DNA of 64,000 nt from Cytophagaceae bacterium (GTDB taxonomy: Bacteria; Bacteroidota; Bacteroidia; Cytophagales; Spirosomataceae): contig CANHGO010000003.1 of NCBI GenBank assembly GCA_947460975.1, positions 62,001 to 126,000 of the forward strand. The letters are read 5' to 3'. Below, piece after piece: positions 33,421 to 42,021 of the stretch. The stretch's first letter is position 1; every line of letters starts with the position of its first letter. Position numbers and translations under genes: made by a program. Under the pieces are notes generated by a model that worked only from the letters and a program-made list of their open reading frames with translations, was not told the origin of the DNA and ran no database searches.

Positions 33421-33880
33421 GTCGTGAATATATTCACACTATAATTATTATTGATTCCCATCTTAATGATTTAATTGGTCGTTGAATTGAGTCAAATTGC
33501 CTTTTAATTGGACTTGTATAAGTTAATTTTTATATTTCATAGGGCCCAACAACTTTTAAGAGTTTTATAATCTGTAGCGCTGTCAAGTGCGCAATCAAAT
33601 ATTAACTAACTGATAATCAACAGAAAAACACCTTATAACTACTATAGTCTAAATTAATATTGTAACTCTGCTATATTCAAACGCAGATCGGTATATTGTA
33701 CAATTAGAAAAATCACATAAATTGACTCAATAATATGGGTTTTCGAATTTAATTTTTTTTAATCATCTCGGCGAGCCTTTTCCATTTAATGCGCAAATTG
33801 GAATGATGCATACATTAACTAATTTTACGGATTGAGTTTATCCAATAGATGCTTAATTAATATTCACTCAAGGTATTTAA
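33421..33880. other. Non-coding debris between two parts of the locus
   Basis: About 460 bases with stops in every forward frame every few dozen codons or less. Nothing could be recognised as a protein remnant, RNA or mobile element. It follows the decayed sugar transferase and may hold further, unreadable remains. A promoter for the gene at 33881 would be expected near its right end, but no good TAnnTTTG match was found. Composition is AT-rich like the left part; genes to the right are visibly richer in G and C. Confidence 0.5.
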
Positions 33881-34834
33881 ATGCATAAAATTTTACTCAC
33901 CGGTGCCGCCGGTTTTATTGGGAGCCATGTAGCTGAATACCTATTAAATCAAGGGCATCAAGTTTTTGGAATCGATAATTTTGATGATTTCTATTCTAGA
34001 TCTATCAAGGAACAAAATAAATCTGCTTGTCAATTAAATCCCTCATTCACATTCATCGAAGGTAATGTCGGGGATGTTGCTTCGCTTTTTCCAGATACAA
34101 ATTTTGATGTGGTCATTCACCTGGCAGCGAAGGCTGGGGTGAGGCCTTCCATTGCACAGCCGGAACAATATATTGATGCCAATCTGAGTCAAACGATGGC
34201 TTTGCTCCAATGGATGAAGGCCCATGGCATGAATAAATTGGTCTTCGCGTCCTCTTCTTCTGTATATGGAAATAATGTAAAAGTTCCTTTTGCTGAATCG
34301 GATCCTGTGGATCATCCGATTTCTCCCTATGCGTTTACCAAAAAGGCAGGGGAGTTGCTGACACATACCTTTCACCATTTGGCCAATATGGACGTGATTA
34401 ACCTGCGTTTTTTTACCGTCTATGGCGAAAGACAAAGGCCTGATCTTGCGATTCATAAATTTGCTAAGGCGATGTTAAATGGTCAAGCCATCACGTTGTT
34501 TGGCAATGGCTCTACTTCCCGAGATTATACCTATGTGGGCGATATCGTCCAAGGAATTATTTCTTCGATGGAGTATGTCATGTCGCATCAACAGGTCTAC
34601 GAGACGATCAATTTAGGGAGTAAAAATCCAATCCAATTAATCGATCTAGTTCACACCTTGGAAGAAATCATAGGTACCTCTGCCAACATCCATTGGATGG
34701 AGATGCAGGAGGGAGATGTGGATCGTACGTTCGCCGATATTCAAAAGGCTGAAAGAGTCCTTCAATATGCCCCGAATACGAGTCTGAAGGAGGGCTTAAC
34801 TCGTTTTGTGGCTTGGCTAAAATCAAATAGCTAA
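33881..34834 (+). CDS. NAD-dependent epimerase, UDP-glucuronate 4-epimerase-like
   Basis: A 317-residue extended SDR. LLTGAAGFIGSHVAEYLL binds NAD, IDNFDDFY matches the family's Asp that holds the adenosine ribose, HLAAKAGVRPSI is the diagnostic loop of UDP-glucuronate 4-epimerases, SSSSVYG … YAFTKKAGE gives the catalytic Tyr and Lys, and RFFTVYGERQRPDLAI the sugar site. It probably converts UDP-GlcA to UDP-GalA in the cytosol. It is the first gene right of the debris region and is followed after 3 bases by a GT-C gene. A uronic acid product fits with the amidotransferase three genes downstream. Confidence 0.82.
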   Translation: MHKILLTGAAGFIGSHVAEYLLNQGHQVFGIDNFDDFYSRSIKEQNKSACQLNPSFTFIEGNVGDVASLFPDTNFDVVIHLAAKAGVRPSIAQPEQYIDANLSQTMALLQWMKAHGMNKLVFASSSSVYGNNVKVPFAESDPVDHPISPYAFTKKAGELLTHTFHHLANMDVINLRFFTVYGERQRPDLAIHKFAKAMLNGQAITLFGNGSTSRDYTYVGDIVQGIISSMEYVMSHQQVYETINLGSKNPIQLIDLVHTLEEIIGTSANIHWMEMQEGDVDRTFADIQKAERVLQYAPNTSLKEGLTRFVAWLKSNS

Positions 34835-34837
34835 TCC

Positions 34838-36316
34838 ATGCCTAAATTAAAAACCTCTATTTCATGGGGCATCGGCCTAAACTTGGTAAAAATGCTAGCC
34901 ATTTACCTAGTCATGGTTTTGCTTTTTCATCGCCCGGATTATTTCATCCATTTTCATGGTGATACGATGTCTTATTTTGAGCCGATCATCCACTTGTTGG
35001 AACAGGGCTCCTATAGCCCCGATTACCGCATGCCGGGCTACGGATTTTTGTTTTATGGTTTTTTTCTGATCAGCCATTCAAACGAAATCAGCTTCTTTCT
35101 CATCATCTTTTTGCAGTTTATTCTCACCGGGGTAGCTTATGGTTTATTGGCCCAAATGGTTTTTGAACTCACCCGCTCTCGCATCTTATATGCATTAAGT
35201 TTTCTATTGCTGGAGGTCAATTATTACTTGCTTTTTGATTCCTACCTCAGCACGGAATCCCTCGCCACTAGCCTCTTAATTCTCATCAGCTATTTATGTT
35301 TTCGTCCAGGCCGTTACCCTTTTTTGATGGGCTTAGCGGTTTGTTGGCTCATTTTCCTAAAATCCATTTTTTGCTTGTTATTCATTCCTTTAGGTGTTTA
35401 TCTTTTGCTTAAAAAACTCCCTAAACGCTTTTTTCTTTTACTCATCATTCCCCTTGTTTTAATCGAAGGATCCTGGATCCTTAGGAATGTCATTAAATTT
35501 CATGCCTTTGTTCCATTGACTTATCAGACATTTTACCCTGAAGGACTTTATGGAGGTATTTATGGGTTCCAGTCGGTCCAAGAAATCATTCGAGCCTACG
35601 GGGGATCTCACCAGTTCTGGCGCATGGATTCAGAAGCGGCTTGGTATTTTTCGGGTGGTTTTGCTGAGCCTGTTTTTATTCAAGGAGTCCCCTATCCAAA
35701 TTTTAGGGAAGCCCAATTAATCCAGCCCAATCCTGATTTTTTTACAAGCCAAATGAATCTGGATTCCTTGCTCCAACTTAAACGTGCGTTGACTTCTGTT
35801 TATTTGACGACCGTGACGATACAAAATCCCCAAAACATTCCGATTGAATGCAAGGATGAGTTGGCCTACATCCGCGTACGCAGCCCCCAATATGTAGCAA
35901 GCATTCAAAAGGAAAAACCTTTTCTTTTTTATGTGGAGGCTAATATAAATCGAATAAAAAATACTTTTTTTACCACCTATTTTTTCGATAATGTATTTCG
36001 GAATCCGGCCATTGATGCCCGCTTAAATCCTTTTCTACATGCTAGCTTGCAAGCCTTTATTTCCCTTGTCAATGGCATGATGTGGTTTTTTTCATCCTTC
36101 GCTTTGCTATTAACGCTGTATTTTGGTGTACGTTGGAAGGACCCCAATCTGCTGACATGGTGTGCTTGGTTGAATGCCTATGTATTATTTTTATACCTCT
36201 TTGTTTTTAAACAAGCAGAAGAAAGGTATTTTTGTGTTTTGTATCCCATTTGGATCCTCATGAGTTTGACGGTGTTGCATCGTTTGCTTAATTACTTAAA
36301 AAGAAAATGGAATTAA
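34838..36316 (+). CDS. GT-C membrane glycosyltransferase (ArnT/PMT-like)
   Basis: A 492-residue multi-pass membrane protein with about ten hydrophobic helices. The first extracytoplasmic loop carries FHGDTMSYFEP, with an acidic residue where GT-C enzymes have their catalytic Asp, followed by YRMPGYGFLFYG, a motif frequent in ArnT-like proteins, and TESLATSLLIL. A soluble loop of about 150 residues (~230-390) separates the helix groups. GT-C enzymes use polyprenyl-phosphate sugars in the periplasm. The following gene encodes the GT2 enzyme that would make such a donor, and the two overlap by 10 bases. Its target glycan or lipid is unknown. Confidence 0.68.
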   Translation: MPKLKTSISWGIGLNLVKMLAIYLVMVLLFHRPDYFIHFHGDTMSYFEPIIHLLEQGSYSPDYRMPGYGFLFYGFFLISHSNEISFFLIIFLQFILTGVAYGLLAQMVFELTRSRILYALSFLLLEVNYYLLFDSYLSTESLATSLLILISYLCFRPGRYPFLMGLAVCWLIFLKSIFCLLFIPLGVYLLLKKLPKRFFLLLIIPLVLIEGSWILRNVIKFHAFVPLTYQTFYPEGLYGGIYGFQSVQEIIRAYGGSHQFWRMDSEAAWYFSGGFAEPVFIQGVPYPNFREAQLIQPNPDFFTSQMNLDSLLQLKRALTSVYLTTVTIQNPQNIPIECKDELAYIRVRSPQYVASIQKEKPFLFYVEANINRIKNTFFTTYFFDNVFRNPAIDARLNPFLHASLQAFISLVNGMMWFFSSFALLLTLYFGVRWKDPNLLTWCAWLNAYVLFLYLFVFKQAEERYFCVLYPIWILMSLTVLHRLLNYLKRKWN

Positions 36317-37245
36317 CCGTCGTATTGCCTATTTACAATGAAGCTCCCTCCATTCCTCTCTTGTTTGAGGAATTAGAAAGAGCTGTAAAAGACTATGATT
36401 ATGAAATCATAGCGGTCAATGATGGTTCCAAAGATCAATCTTGGCCTGAATTGCAGAAGATGGCTGCCCAAAACAATCGGATTAAACTCTTAAATTTTAG
36501 ACGTAATTATGGCCAAACAGCTGCGCTAAGCGCTGGGATCCAAGCAGCTTCTGGAGAGATGATAGTGCTCATCGATAGTGATTTAGAGAATGATCCAAAA
36601 GACATTCGATTGTTGGTCGACAAATTAAATGAAGGCTATGACGTGGTGTCTGGTTGGCGCAAAGGAAGATGGGAAGGCCAATTTCTAACCCGGAAATTAC
36701 CGTCATTATTAGCCAACCAACTCATCTCTAAAATAGGTGGAGTGCCTTTACATGACTACGGTTGTACCTTGAAAGCCTATCGCCGCGACATCGTTCAAGA
36801 CGTGAAACTTTATGGCCAAATGCATCGTTTTATCCCTGTTTTTTGCAAATGGCAAGGAGGAACAGTGACGGAATTGCCGGTAAGTTATCGGCCTAGGATG
36901 TTTGGACAGTCCAACTACGGCCTGTTTCGTATTTATAAAGTTATATTAGATTTAATTCTGATTCGTTTTTTAGAGAAGTTCATGACCAGGCCTATACACT
37001 TCTTTGGAGGTGTCGGAATTTTATCATTCTTAATGAGCTTCTTTACTTTTGGTGTAGCTGGATATTTTAAGTTGACGGGCGAGAAAGATTTTGTGGAAAC
37101 GCCATTGCCTATTTTAAGTGCCATGTTCTTTACCGTGGGAGTGCTAATGGTTTTATTAGGCATTATATCCGAAATCATGATGCGTACTTATTTTGAGAGC
37201 CAAAATTCAGCTCCATTTTCCATTCGAGACCGAGTGAATTTCTAA
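36307..37245 (+). CDS. Polyprenyl-phosphate sugar synthase, family 2 glycosyltransferase (DPM1/ArnC/GtrB-like)
   Basis: A 312-residue protein. The GT2 domain shows LTVVLPIYNEAPSI, VNDGSKDQSW, NFRRNYGQTAALSAGI and IDSDLENDP, which are the signature of DPM1/GtrB enzymes that put a sugar onto undecaprenyl phosphate at the cytosolic face. RPRMFGQSNYG precedes two C-terminal membrane helices (about residues 235-260 and 270-295), as in GtrB. It overlaps the GT-C gene by 10 bases, so donor synthesis and periplasmic transfer appear translationally coupled. The sugar transferred cannot be read from sequence. Confidence 0.85.
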   Translation: MELTVVLPIYNEAPSIPLLFEELERAVKDYDYEIIAVNDGSKDQSWPELQKMAAQNNRIKLLNFRRNYGQTAALSAGIQAASGEMIVLIDSDLENDPKDIRLLVDKLNEGYDVVSGWRKGRWEGQFLTRKLPSLLANQLISKIGGVPLHDYGCTLKAYRRDIVQDVKLYGQMHRFIPVFCKWQGGTVTELPVSYRPRMFGQSNYGLFRIYKVILDLILIRFLEKFMTRPIHFFGGVGILSFLMSFFTFGVAGYFKLTGEKDFVETPLPILSAMFFTVGVLMVLLGIISEIMMRTYFESQNSAPFSIRDRVNF

Positions 37246-37246
37246 T

Positions 37247-39115
37247 ATGTGTGGGATAGCAGGTTTTTGGGGGAAGGGAGATGAATCCGTGATGCGAGCC
37301 ATGACGGAGTCATTGCACCATCGAGGGCCAGATTTTATAGGGACATTTTTTGATCCTAAAATGGCGCTGGGTTTAGGCCATGCCCGATTAAGCATTTTAG
37401 ATCTTTCCTCTGGGGCACATCAACCCTTTTTCTCAGAGGATAAGCGTTTTGTCGTTGTCTTTAATGGGGAGATTTATAATTTTAAATCCATTCGGCAGGA
37501 TTTAGTTGAGCGGGGTTATGGGCCTTTTCAAACCCAAGGAGACACAGAAGTGCTTTTAAAAGCGTATCAAGCAGATGGAATTGCATGCCTTTCCAAATTG
37601 AATGGCATGTTTGCCTTTGCCATCTTTGATTATGAGCGAAAAGAATTGGTCCTCGCTCGGGATCGAATGGGCAAAAAGCCTCTTTATATAGCTCAGGCAT
37701 CAGGTACGCTGTTATTTGCGTCTGAGTTGAAAGCCATTTTGCAACACCCCACATTTAAATCGGAGCTAAATTTAAATGCCTTAAATCAGTATTTAACTTT
37801 AGATTATGTACCCACCCCCATCAGTATTTTTGAGGGAGTGGAGAAATTAGAGGGAGGGCATTATTTACAAATAGATTATAAAGGGGATATTAATAGAGGG
37901 TCTTTTTGGGAACCTAATTTTAGCCCTCTCGAGATTTCATTTGAGGAGGCCAAAGAGGAATTAGATCGCTTATTGGGAGAAGCTACTGCCCTACGTTTAG
38001 TGGCTGATGTACCGGTAGGTATATTTTTAAGCGGAGGATTGGACAGTAGCGCCGTAGCCTATTACGCGCAAAAACAAGCAAAAAATCCTATTCAAACATT
38101 TTCCATTGGCTTTAATGAAAAAAGTTATGATGAGCGGGCTTATGCTCAACAAGTGGCGAAGCAATTGGGAACAGAACACCATGAACGTATTCTAACAGCC
38201 CAAGAGTCCATAGATCTGATTCCAACTGTTTTCTCTTCCCTAGATGAGCCCTTTGCGGATCCTTCCATCTTACCTACGTATTTACTATCCCAATTTACGC
38301 GTTCTAAGGTAACAGTGGCTTTAGGTGGGGATGCTAGCGATGAATTGCTGGCCGGGTATCCTACCTTTATTTCAGAAAAATTGGCTCCTTTGTTGGCTTG
38401 GATGCCATTTTCTATGGTTCAAGGGGTACAAAAATTAGTAAATTTTTTACCTGCGAGTGATCAAAATATCTCTTTAGACTTTAAATTAAGGCAATTTCTA
38501 AAGGGCTTTGAAAGTTCAAGGCGATTTAGGCATAGCCAATGGTTAGGTAGTTTTAGCATTACAGAGAAAAAGAATCTTTGGAATAAAGATTTAGCCTTTA
38601 AAATTCCTCATCATAATACTTTGCGCGTGGTGGATGAATATGCCAAACGAGGTTCGGAGCAGGAATTGATTTATATGTATTTAAAGACCTATTTACAGGA
38701 CGATATTTTAGTGAAAGTAGATAGGGCTTCCATGATGAATTCTTTGGAAGTGCGCGCCCCCTTCATGGATGTGCATGTGGTGAATTTTCTAAATCGATTA
38801 CCTTATGAATATAAACTAAAGGGTTTTAAAGGAAAACATTTGCTGAAGGAAACCATGCGAGGGAAATTGCCTGAAGACATCATTGACCGTCCTAAAAAGG
38901 GCTTTGGTATACCGGTGTCCTTATGGTTGAAAAATGAATTGAAAGATCTCTGTAATGATTTATTGAGCGAAGAGGCGATTGAATCCCAGGGATTGTTTGA
39001 TTATATGTATGTAGAAAAGCTGAAGCAAAACCACTTTAAAGGCCGACAAAATAACCGGAAAGAATTATGGAATTTGATGGTGTTCCAATTGTGGAGGCAA
39101 AATTTCTTAAAATAA
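37247..39115 (+). CDS. asnB: Asparagine-synthase-type glutamine amidotransferase (second copy)
   Basis: A 622-residue enzyme with the Cys2 glutaminase N terminus (MCGIAGFWGK), HHRGPDF, FNGEIYNF and GDTEVLL, and the synthetase motifs LSGGLDSSAVA and LGGDASDELLAGY. It starts one base after the GtrB-like gene. It differs throughout from the copy at 19844-21697, so they are old paralogues rather than a recent duplication. The proximity to a UDP-GalA-forming epimerase suggests amidation of a uronic acid carboxylate. Its last 9 bases overlap the end of the wzi gene on the opposite strand. Confidence 0.85.
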   Translation: MCGIAGFWGKGDESVMRAMTESLHHRGPDFIGTFFDPKMALGLGHARLSILDLSSGAHQPFFSEDKRFVVVFNGEIYNFKSIRQDLVERGYGPFQTQGDTEVLLKAYQADGIACLSKLNGMFAFAIFDYERKELVLARDRMGKKPLYIAQASGTLLFASELKAILQHPTFKSELNLNALNQYLTLDYVPTPISIFEGVEKLEGGHYLQIDYKGDINRGSFWEPNFSPLEISFEEAKEELDRLLGEATALRLVADVPVGIFLSGGLDSSAVAYYAQKQAKNPIQTFSIGFNEKSYDERAYAQQVAKQLGTEHHERILTAQESIDLIPTVFSSLDEPFADPSILPTYLLSQFTRSKVTVALGGDASDELLAGYPTFISEKLAPLLAWMPFSMVQGVQKLVNFLPASDQNISLDFKLRQFLKGFESSRRFRHSQWLGSFSITEKKNLWNKDLAFKIPHHNTLRVVDEYAKRGSEQELIYMYLKTYLQDDILVKVDRASMMNSLEVRAPFMDVHVVNFLNRLPYEYKLKGFKGKHLLKETMRGKLPEDIIDRPKKGFGIPVSLWLKNELKDLCNDLLSEEAIESQGLFDYMYVEKLKQNHFKGRQNNRKELWNLMVFQLWRQNFLK

Positions 39116-40579
39116 CCAATATTTAACACCAATACTCATTCCCATGGTATCGGTCACTCGTTGGCCATGGTCATAGCCTATCTGGGCTTGTAGACTTATT
39201 TTCCCCAAGACATTTTTTTGTAGGCTTAGCGAACTTGAAAACTGTGGTATTTCAGGGACATAGCGATTGTAAGGATCCATAACTGAACCTGCAATAAAAC
39301 CATGATAAGATTGAGACACTCGTATGACATAATGAATGTCAGAGGGCAATGTCCCCATGATGCCTACATAATAGGATTGAACTGCATTTAGTGAAAAATT
39401 ATATGCATTTCCACCTTGTTGGCTTTCCGAATTAATCACGATCAGTGGGGTTCCAATCCCCTTTCGTTGGTAATCCCATCCGCCCCTACCTCCATTATTA
39501 AAGTAATTTTCCTGTTCCGGATAATGGGGATCTTTGGCATTTAAGAATTTCCCTATAGAAGAAATATAAAGACCTTGGTTTTGGGTATATAAATGCTCCA
39601 ACACAATTCCTTCCACAATTCCCTTTTTCTTTCTTTTAAAGCTAATGCCCGTTATTCCATCGTCTGCCGTAATGAGGGAAAACACTCGGCCCGTTTCGTA
39701 GGCCGTTTGTTTATAAAATAATAGCTCGGCATTAAAGGCTTGAAGTTTCAGAGCCAAATCAATGGATCCCAGGTGATTTCCATACTGATTATTGGTGTCA
39801 TCTTCTGTAGAAAGATTGTCGATGGCGACAATTTCTCGATCCTTCAAGAGGGTCACTACATAAAAATAGGTATTAAGTCCTGAAGGGTAGAAATCATAAG
39901 GCCCTCCGGTTTTAATTTTTGCTTCCCCCCCCCAAGATACTTGATGATTTAAACCCCCAAAAATACTGATGAAGGAGGTCGGCTTTCCTAATCTTCCGTA
40001 CAAAGATTTCTGATGCAACATAGCTCCTTTTAACAATCCTTGGCTATCAAACATACCATGGGACCAATTCATATTTACACCTAACCATTTTCCCAAGAAA
40101 TTAATGTAATCACGCGTACCTATTTGAATTTTGGGCATGGGTCGCGCATTTCCTGACCAAGTATAAAATCCCCCTGAAAGTGTCGTGTCCCCTAAACCAT
40201 AAACTTCTTTACGTCGGCCTGCCCATATTTCCCATCTTCCTCTTCTTCCACTTAGGTAGGCTTCTGTCAACATGATGTCGGATTGTTTCCCAGCCCAACC
40301 CGTTATTTCGACCCCATATTTCCAGTCATATTTCTTCTTCAGGTTATAGTTTTTATGGCTATTGGCCGTAAAGACAGCTCCAGGGTTTTGAACGGGAATG
40401 GCTCCATAACGCAGGCTTCTGATCCAAAAGGGTGTGGTCCCCACGTCAGATGCCAAGGCTTGGATTTCGGCCGTGACATGAATGCTGGTGTCTGCTGGAT
40501 TGGTAGATGAATTTGATGCTACGGCATCAGGCATTAATGATATAGCGAATAAAGAACTAAGTAGTATAAATCGAATCAT
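39107..40579 (-). CDS. wzi: Capsule assembly Wzi-family outer-membrane protein
   Basis: A 490-residue protein with an N-terminal signal peptide (MIRFILLSSLFAI…) and the alternating pattern of a beta-barrel. WAGRRKEVYGLGD, LGVNMNWSHGMFD and LHQKSLYGRLG are characteristic of the Wzi family (PF14052), which helps hold capsule on the cell surface. The start at 40579 is chosen because it begins directly with the signal peptide; an upstream in-frame start at 40633 would add 18 charged residues. The coding strand contains a run of nine G (bases 39925-39933, codons for Trp-Gly-Gly-Glu). Slippage there would truncate the protein. It converges on asnB with a 9-base overlap. Confidence 0.85.
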   Translation of the reverse strand: MIRFILLSSLFAISLMPDAVASNSSTNPADTSIHVTAEIQALASDVGTTPFWIRSLRYGAIPVQNPGAVFTANSHKNYNLKKKYDWKYGVEITGWAGKQSDIMLTEAYLSGRRGRWEIWAGRRKEVYGLGDTTLSGGFYTWSGNARPMPKIQIGTRDYINFLGKWLGVNMNWSHGMFDSQGLLKGAMLHQKSLYGRLGKPTSFISIFGGLNHQVSWGGEAKIKTGGPYDFYPSGLNTYFYVVTLLKDREIVAIDNLSTEDDTNNQYGNHLGSIDLALKLQAFNAELLFYKQTAYETGRVFSLITADDGITGISFKRKKKGIVEGIVLEHLYTQNQGLYISSIGKFLNAKDPHYPEQENYFNNGGRGGWDYQRKGIGTPLIVINSESQQGGNAYNFSLNAVQSYYVGIMGTLPSDIHYVIRVSQSYHGFIAGSVMDPYNRYVPEIPQFSSSLSLQKNVLGKISLQAQIGYDHGQRVTDTMGMSIGVKYWLF

Positions 40580-40778
40580 GGTTTGTGGGGGCGCATTTAC
40601 CTCAAAGAAACAAGGTTTTTTCTCGAAAATCAAAAATTGTTTATTTAATGGTTTATTTTATGGTAAAAAATGAGGCAAGTATTCGGTTAATTTAGTTCTA
40701 TGAGCCTTTAAACTGTTTTTTATTTGGTTGGATTTTGCTTGGAGCTCTTCAATTAATTCAACAATTTTCAATGCCTAA

Positions 40779-40809
40779 TTGGGATTAAATAAAAATATCC
40801 CTATTTTTG
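40779..40809 (+). promoter_or_regulatory. Bacteroidota-type sigma-ABfr promoter of tRNA-Phe
   Basis: A TTG at 40779-40781 and a perfect TATTTTTG (TAnnTTTG) at 40802-40809 are separated by 20 bases, matching the -33/-7 promoter known from Bacteroides and Flavobacterium. Transcription would start near 40815, about 23 bases before the tRNA. Confidence 0.7.
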
Positions 40810-40837
40810 CAGTCCCAACGCACACGCCAGGGTGAAT

Positions 40838-40913
40838 GGTGGATTAGCTCAGTTGGTAGAGCATCGGACTGAAAATCCGTGTGTCCCCGGTTCGAGTCCG
40901 GGATCTACCACCA
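40838..40913 (+). tRNA. tRNA-Phe (GAA)
   Basis: A 76-base tRNA. The acceptor stem GGTGGAT pairs with ATCTACC (one G-T pair), the D arm is GCTCAGTTGGTAGAGC, the anticodon stem-loop CGGACTGAAAATCCG has GAA as anticodon, and the T arm CCCGGTTCGAGTCCGGG is perfect. The 3' CCA is encoded. It stands alone between wzi and a methyltransferase gene, with its own promoter and terminator. Confidence 0.97.
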
Positions 40914-40923
40914 TTTAAATTGT

Positions 40924-40959
40924 AAAAACCCTTTCTATTCATGTGGAAAGGGTTTTTTT
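40924..40959 (+). terminator. Rho-independent terminator after tRNA-Phe
   Basis: AAAAACCCTTTC (40924-40935) and GAAAGGGTTTTT (from 40946) form a stem of about 12 pairs with a 10-base loop, running into a T7 tract. It begins 10 bases after the tRNA CCA end. Confidence 0.88.
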
Positions 40960-41044
40960 GTTTGTTGCATTTTATTTTCCACTATTTCTTCCACTATTTT
41001 TCAGACTCCAGAATTCAGTAAAAAATACAATCATAATCCATTCC

Positions 41045-41866
41045 CTACTCCACCTTCCCCCCAAACTTCCACGAATTTCCATTACGGAAGATCATATAGG
41101 TCTGCGCAGGGTCAACCTTGGAATTATCCGCAAGCCAGCGTTCGATGGTTGCTCGGTCAATGTATTTCGTTTGCGGCGTCACCAACTGGTCAAAGGCCAC
41201 ATGCCTGAAAAACATGAAATTGCGCTTGCAAATCCATTGGCTATACGCATAAAGAGGCATAAAGGAAATGCCCAAAGCCACAATGAAATGTGCATACAGA
41301 AAGTATAAAAAGGATAGCGGCGTAGCAATCAAATATTTATTGATCCACCAAGGCAATTTTGACGCCACCTTTCGGATCGGATCGACCACCCAAATAATTA
41401 ATCCATTGCCCTCTTTGGCATAGACCCAACAATGAAAAGCCCCACCCGATTTCGTATTCTCAACCGCCGAGGTAAACCCTTCCACCGGATTTTTTAAATG
41501 ATGCAAAACGCCAATCGAATAAACCACATCAAACTTTTCTGCCGCACGGTATTCCGTTAAATCCGCCTTCTCAATTCGATAGTTTTTAAAACCGGTTTGT
41601 GACATATTCTGGTTGGCCGAGACAATACTCTCCCCCAAATCAATGCCCACTAAATTAGACGGCTCCCACTGAGTTGCATGGACCAATAAACTGGCATTTC
41701 CACAACCTAATTCAAGCACATTTTTGTCCTTAAAATCTGATTTTTGTAGCGGCGCAAACCAATCTTCAAATTGATCAAAGGTATATACAGATCCTCCTGG
41801 AAGGTTATTCCACGAGTTGGCAAAGGCCTCAGCCGTCTTAATATCTTTCATGCGTAATGTTTTCAA
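41045..41866 (-). CDS. Class I SAM methyltransferase with membrane segments
   Basis: A 273-residue protein. SAM motif I is VLELGCGNASLLVHA (about residue 50), LVGIDLGES is the acidic strand-2 end, and VVYSIGVLHHL the motif IV region of Methyltransf_11. After residue ~165 comes a hydrophobic stretch (about 170-215: LIATPLSFLYFLYAHF…) that probably sits in the membrane, suggesting a lipid-linked substrate. The gene faces the tRNA terminator and is divergent from the PhyH-like gene, with 155 bases between their starts. Its promoter must lie in that interval. Confidence 0.75.
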   Translation of the reverse strand: MKTLRMKDIKTAEAFANSWNNLPGGSVYTFDQFEDWFAPLQKSDFKDKNVLELGCGNASLLVHATQWEPSNLVGIDLGESIVSANQNMSQTGFKNYRIEKADLTEYRAAEKFDVVYSIGVLHHLKNPVEGFTSAVENTKSGGAFHCWVYAKEGNGLIIWVVDPIRKVASKLPWWINKYLIATPLSFLYFLYAHFIVALGISFMPLYAYSQWICKRNFMFFRHVAFDQLVTPQTKYIDRATIERWLADNSKVDPAQTYMIFRNGNSWKFGGKVE

Positions 41867-41931
41867 TTATTTTCTAATCACAAATATAGGTAAATTAAAC
41901 ATATTCAATTTTCGTTCAGTACAGGATTTAA

Positions 41932-41975
41932 GGATTGGTCCAATCGGCCCGTGACCAATCCCTCATTTTTTTTTC
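41932..41975 (+). repeat. 9-bp inverted repeat followed by a T-run (leader hairpin or attenuator-like element)
   Basis: GGATTGGTC (41932-41940) and GACCAATCC (41953-41961) are perfect reverse complements with a 12-base loop. CTCA and a T9 run follow at once. It has the form of an intrinsic terminator, but no + strand gene ends upstream; it lies in the leader of the PhyH-like gene, 60 bases before its ATG. Confidence 0.55.
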
Positions 41976-42021
41976 ATTTCCGAATTTCATTTCCTACCTT
42001 TCCACCTCAATACTAGTTCCC

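Noticed and set aside
33421..33880. Possible remains of an acetyltransferase or aminotransferase gene that often follows the sugar transferase
   Set aside because: No conserved block could be read in any of the three forward frames; described only as debris.
34043..34456. A 137-codon open frame on the minus strand inside the UDP-glucuronate epimerase-like gene
   Set aside because: Fully antisense to a well-supported SDR gene; its translation matches no family.
40879..41308. Two overlapping + strand open frames of 109 and 121 codons starting in or just after the tRNA
   Set aside because: They run through the tRNA, its terminator and the antisense of the methyltransferase gene; translations are low in complexity and unlike any family.
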